Part shown: in pieces, positions 63,131 through 64,000 of the stretch
Position numbering within the stretch: position 1 is the first letter of the stretch
How the letters are laid out: each line of letters begins with the position of its first letter
NCBI GenBank assembly: GCA_013397435.1
Contig: VZRG01000005.1
Span: forward strand, 395,508-459,507
Length of the DNA: 64,000 bases
DNA from: Erythrocercus mccallii
Lineage: Eukaryota; Chordata; Aves; Passeriformes; Dicruridae
Reading direction: 5' to 3'
Made by a program: the position numbers and the translations under genes
The notes under the pieces: model-generated
The model's database searches: none
What the model saw: only the letters and a program-made list of their open reading frames with translations
What the model was told of the DNA's origin: nothing

Positions 63131-64000
63131 TGCTGCTGAAACTTTCTGTTAAACCCTCTTAATCCAACTTCCATTCCTGCTTTGCTGCTGCTGATGCTTC
63201 TGCCACTATGGGAGATGTTGCTGCTTTCTGCTTCTTTATACTTCAGGGCCTTCCTTACTGTCTTGGGACTATACAAGGGCCTCAGCAGCCTCCCTGCAGA
63301 CCAACAAGTAAATAAAAGGAGGAAAACAGATTCTCTCCTTCAGTGGTATGGAAATATTTGGTTAAAATAGCACCATGTGACACCACTCTTCTCCATAATC
63401 TCCAAAGTCATCGAGGTATCTGGTGAGAAGATAATGGTGTAGAACAGGACCTCCATTAACTTCTCGCAGAAAGTGAGAGATGAGGAAGTTCAACAAAGGT
63501 CTTCAAAGACCTCAGAGACAAATAGTAGCACTTCTGCATCCTGTATTTAAATGGACAAGGGTTGTGTGGATTCTATGTTTGTCTTCATGCCAAATGTATA
63601 AGTTGAAGAGTAAAGCACTGGGAAGCACCATAGTCTTAGATTTAGGGCCTTGGGGGATTGAAGATTATATTCTGTCCTAACTCAAGGTCACACACTCCAT
63701 AACAAATTTTTCAAACTTTCTCAACCCTTATTTCCCCACTGAGGATGAGGATGGTTGGGCAAAATATGGCTTGCGTTCCTCACATGTTCTAAAGTTACAA
63801 AGTGTCTTGGTTGAAGGTATTGCCTTTCATATTCACATTATTGATTTTCTTAATGCATACTTAATACTTAATATTTTTAAAAAGTTTCAAATAGATCGAA
63901 ATTCTACATGGATCTCTGTTGCAAATGATAGAATTTGAGATTTTAGAAATTAAAGGTAGTGATTTCATTCCTGATTCAGTACAAGAACTTGATAATAAGG
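63131..64000. other. Unique DNA to right edge, no supported gene
   Basis: A plus-strand frame at about 63379-63549 is open except for one TAG and reads plausibly, but it is not recognised. Otherwise nothing was seen. Confidence 0.5.

Noticed and set aside
1..64000. Operons, CRISPR arrays, ribosomal RNA or bacterial-type features
   Set aside because: The window is vertebrate nuclear DNA with LINE and LTR elements. No such signals were seen.

Overview
The window looks like a stretch of bird chromosome with few genes. The evidence is six CR1-type LINE fragments (the dominant avian retroposon), two endogenous-retrovirus LTRs, no mammalian-type SINEs, AT-rich unique sequence and no bacterial-style gene packing. 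No protein-coding gene can be named with confidence. Almost all open reading frames longer than 60 codons look like chance openings or sit inside mobile elements. The species cannot be fixed from the sequence alone.

Layout. Bases 1-832 are a minus-strand CR1 fragment covering the endonuclease-to-reverse-transcriptase part of ORF2 and running off the left edge. Bases 833-16049 are unique AT-rich DNA with one undetermined base (5832) and a strongly pyrimidine-rich plus strand at about 9.9-12.4 kb. CR1 3' ends follow at 16050-16412 (minus) and 21361-21867 (plus). A long unique stretch with short simple repeats reaches 37175, where an older, divergent CR1/L3-like copy begins. At 38949-39318 there is a minus-strand LTR with an intact 18-nt primer-binding site matching tRNA-Lys(CUU), but no retroviral body. 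Another CR1 3' end lies at 43691-43950. It is followed by a complete 585-bp solo LTR (44189-44773) with a perfect 5-bp target-site duplication (TCTAG).

The most gene-like signal is at 51822-53054 on the plus strand. Four open segments there are bounded by plausible splice sites and can be joined in compatible reading phases into about 165 codons. I do not recognise the protein. This is a prediction of part of a multi-exon gene, not an identification.

Further right are a small CpG-dense patch with a near-match to an RFX X-box (59281-59545), a perfect 22-bp palindrome (59808-59829), an octamer-bearing stretch that looks like conserved non-coding DNA (61260-61870), and a last CR1 3' end (62819-63130). 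Five of the six CR1 copies and one of the two LTRs lie on the minus strand. That is weakly consistent with a plus-strand host transcription unit, but the numbers are too small to prove it.
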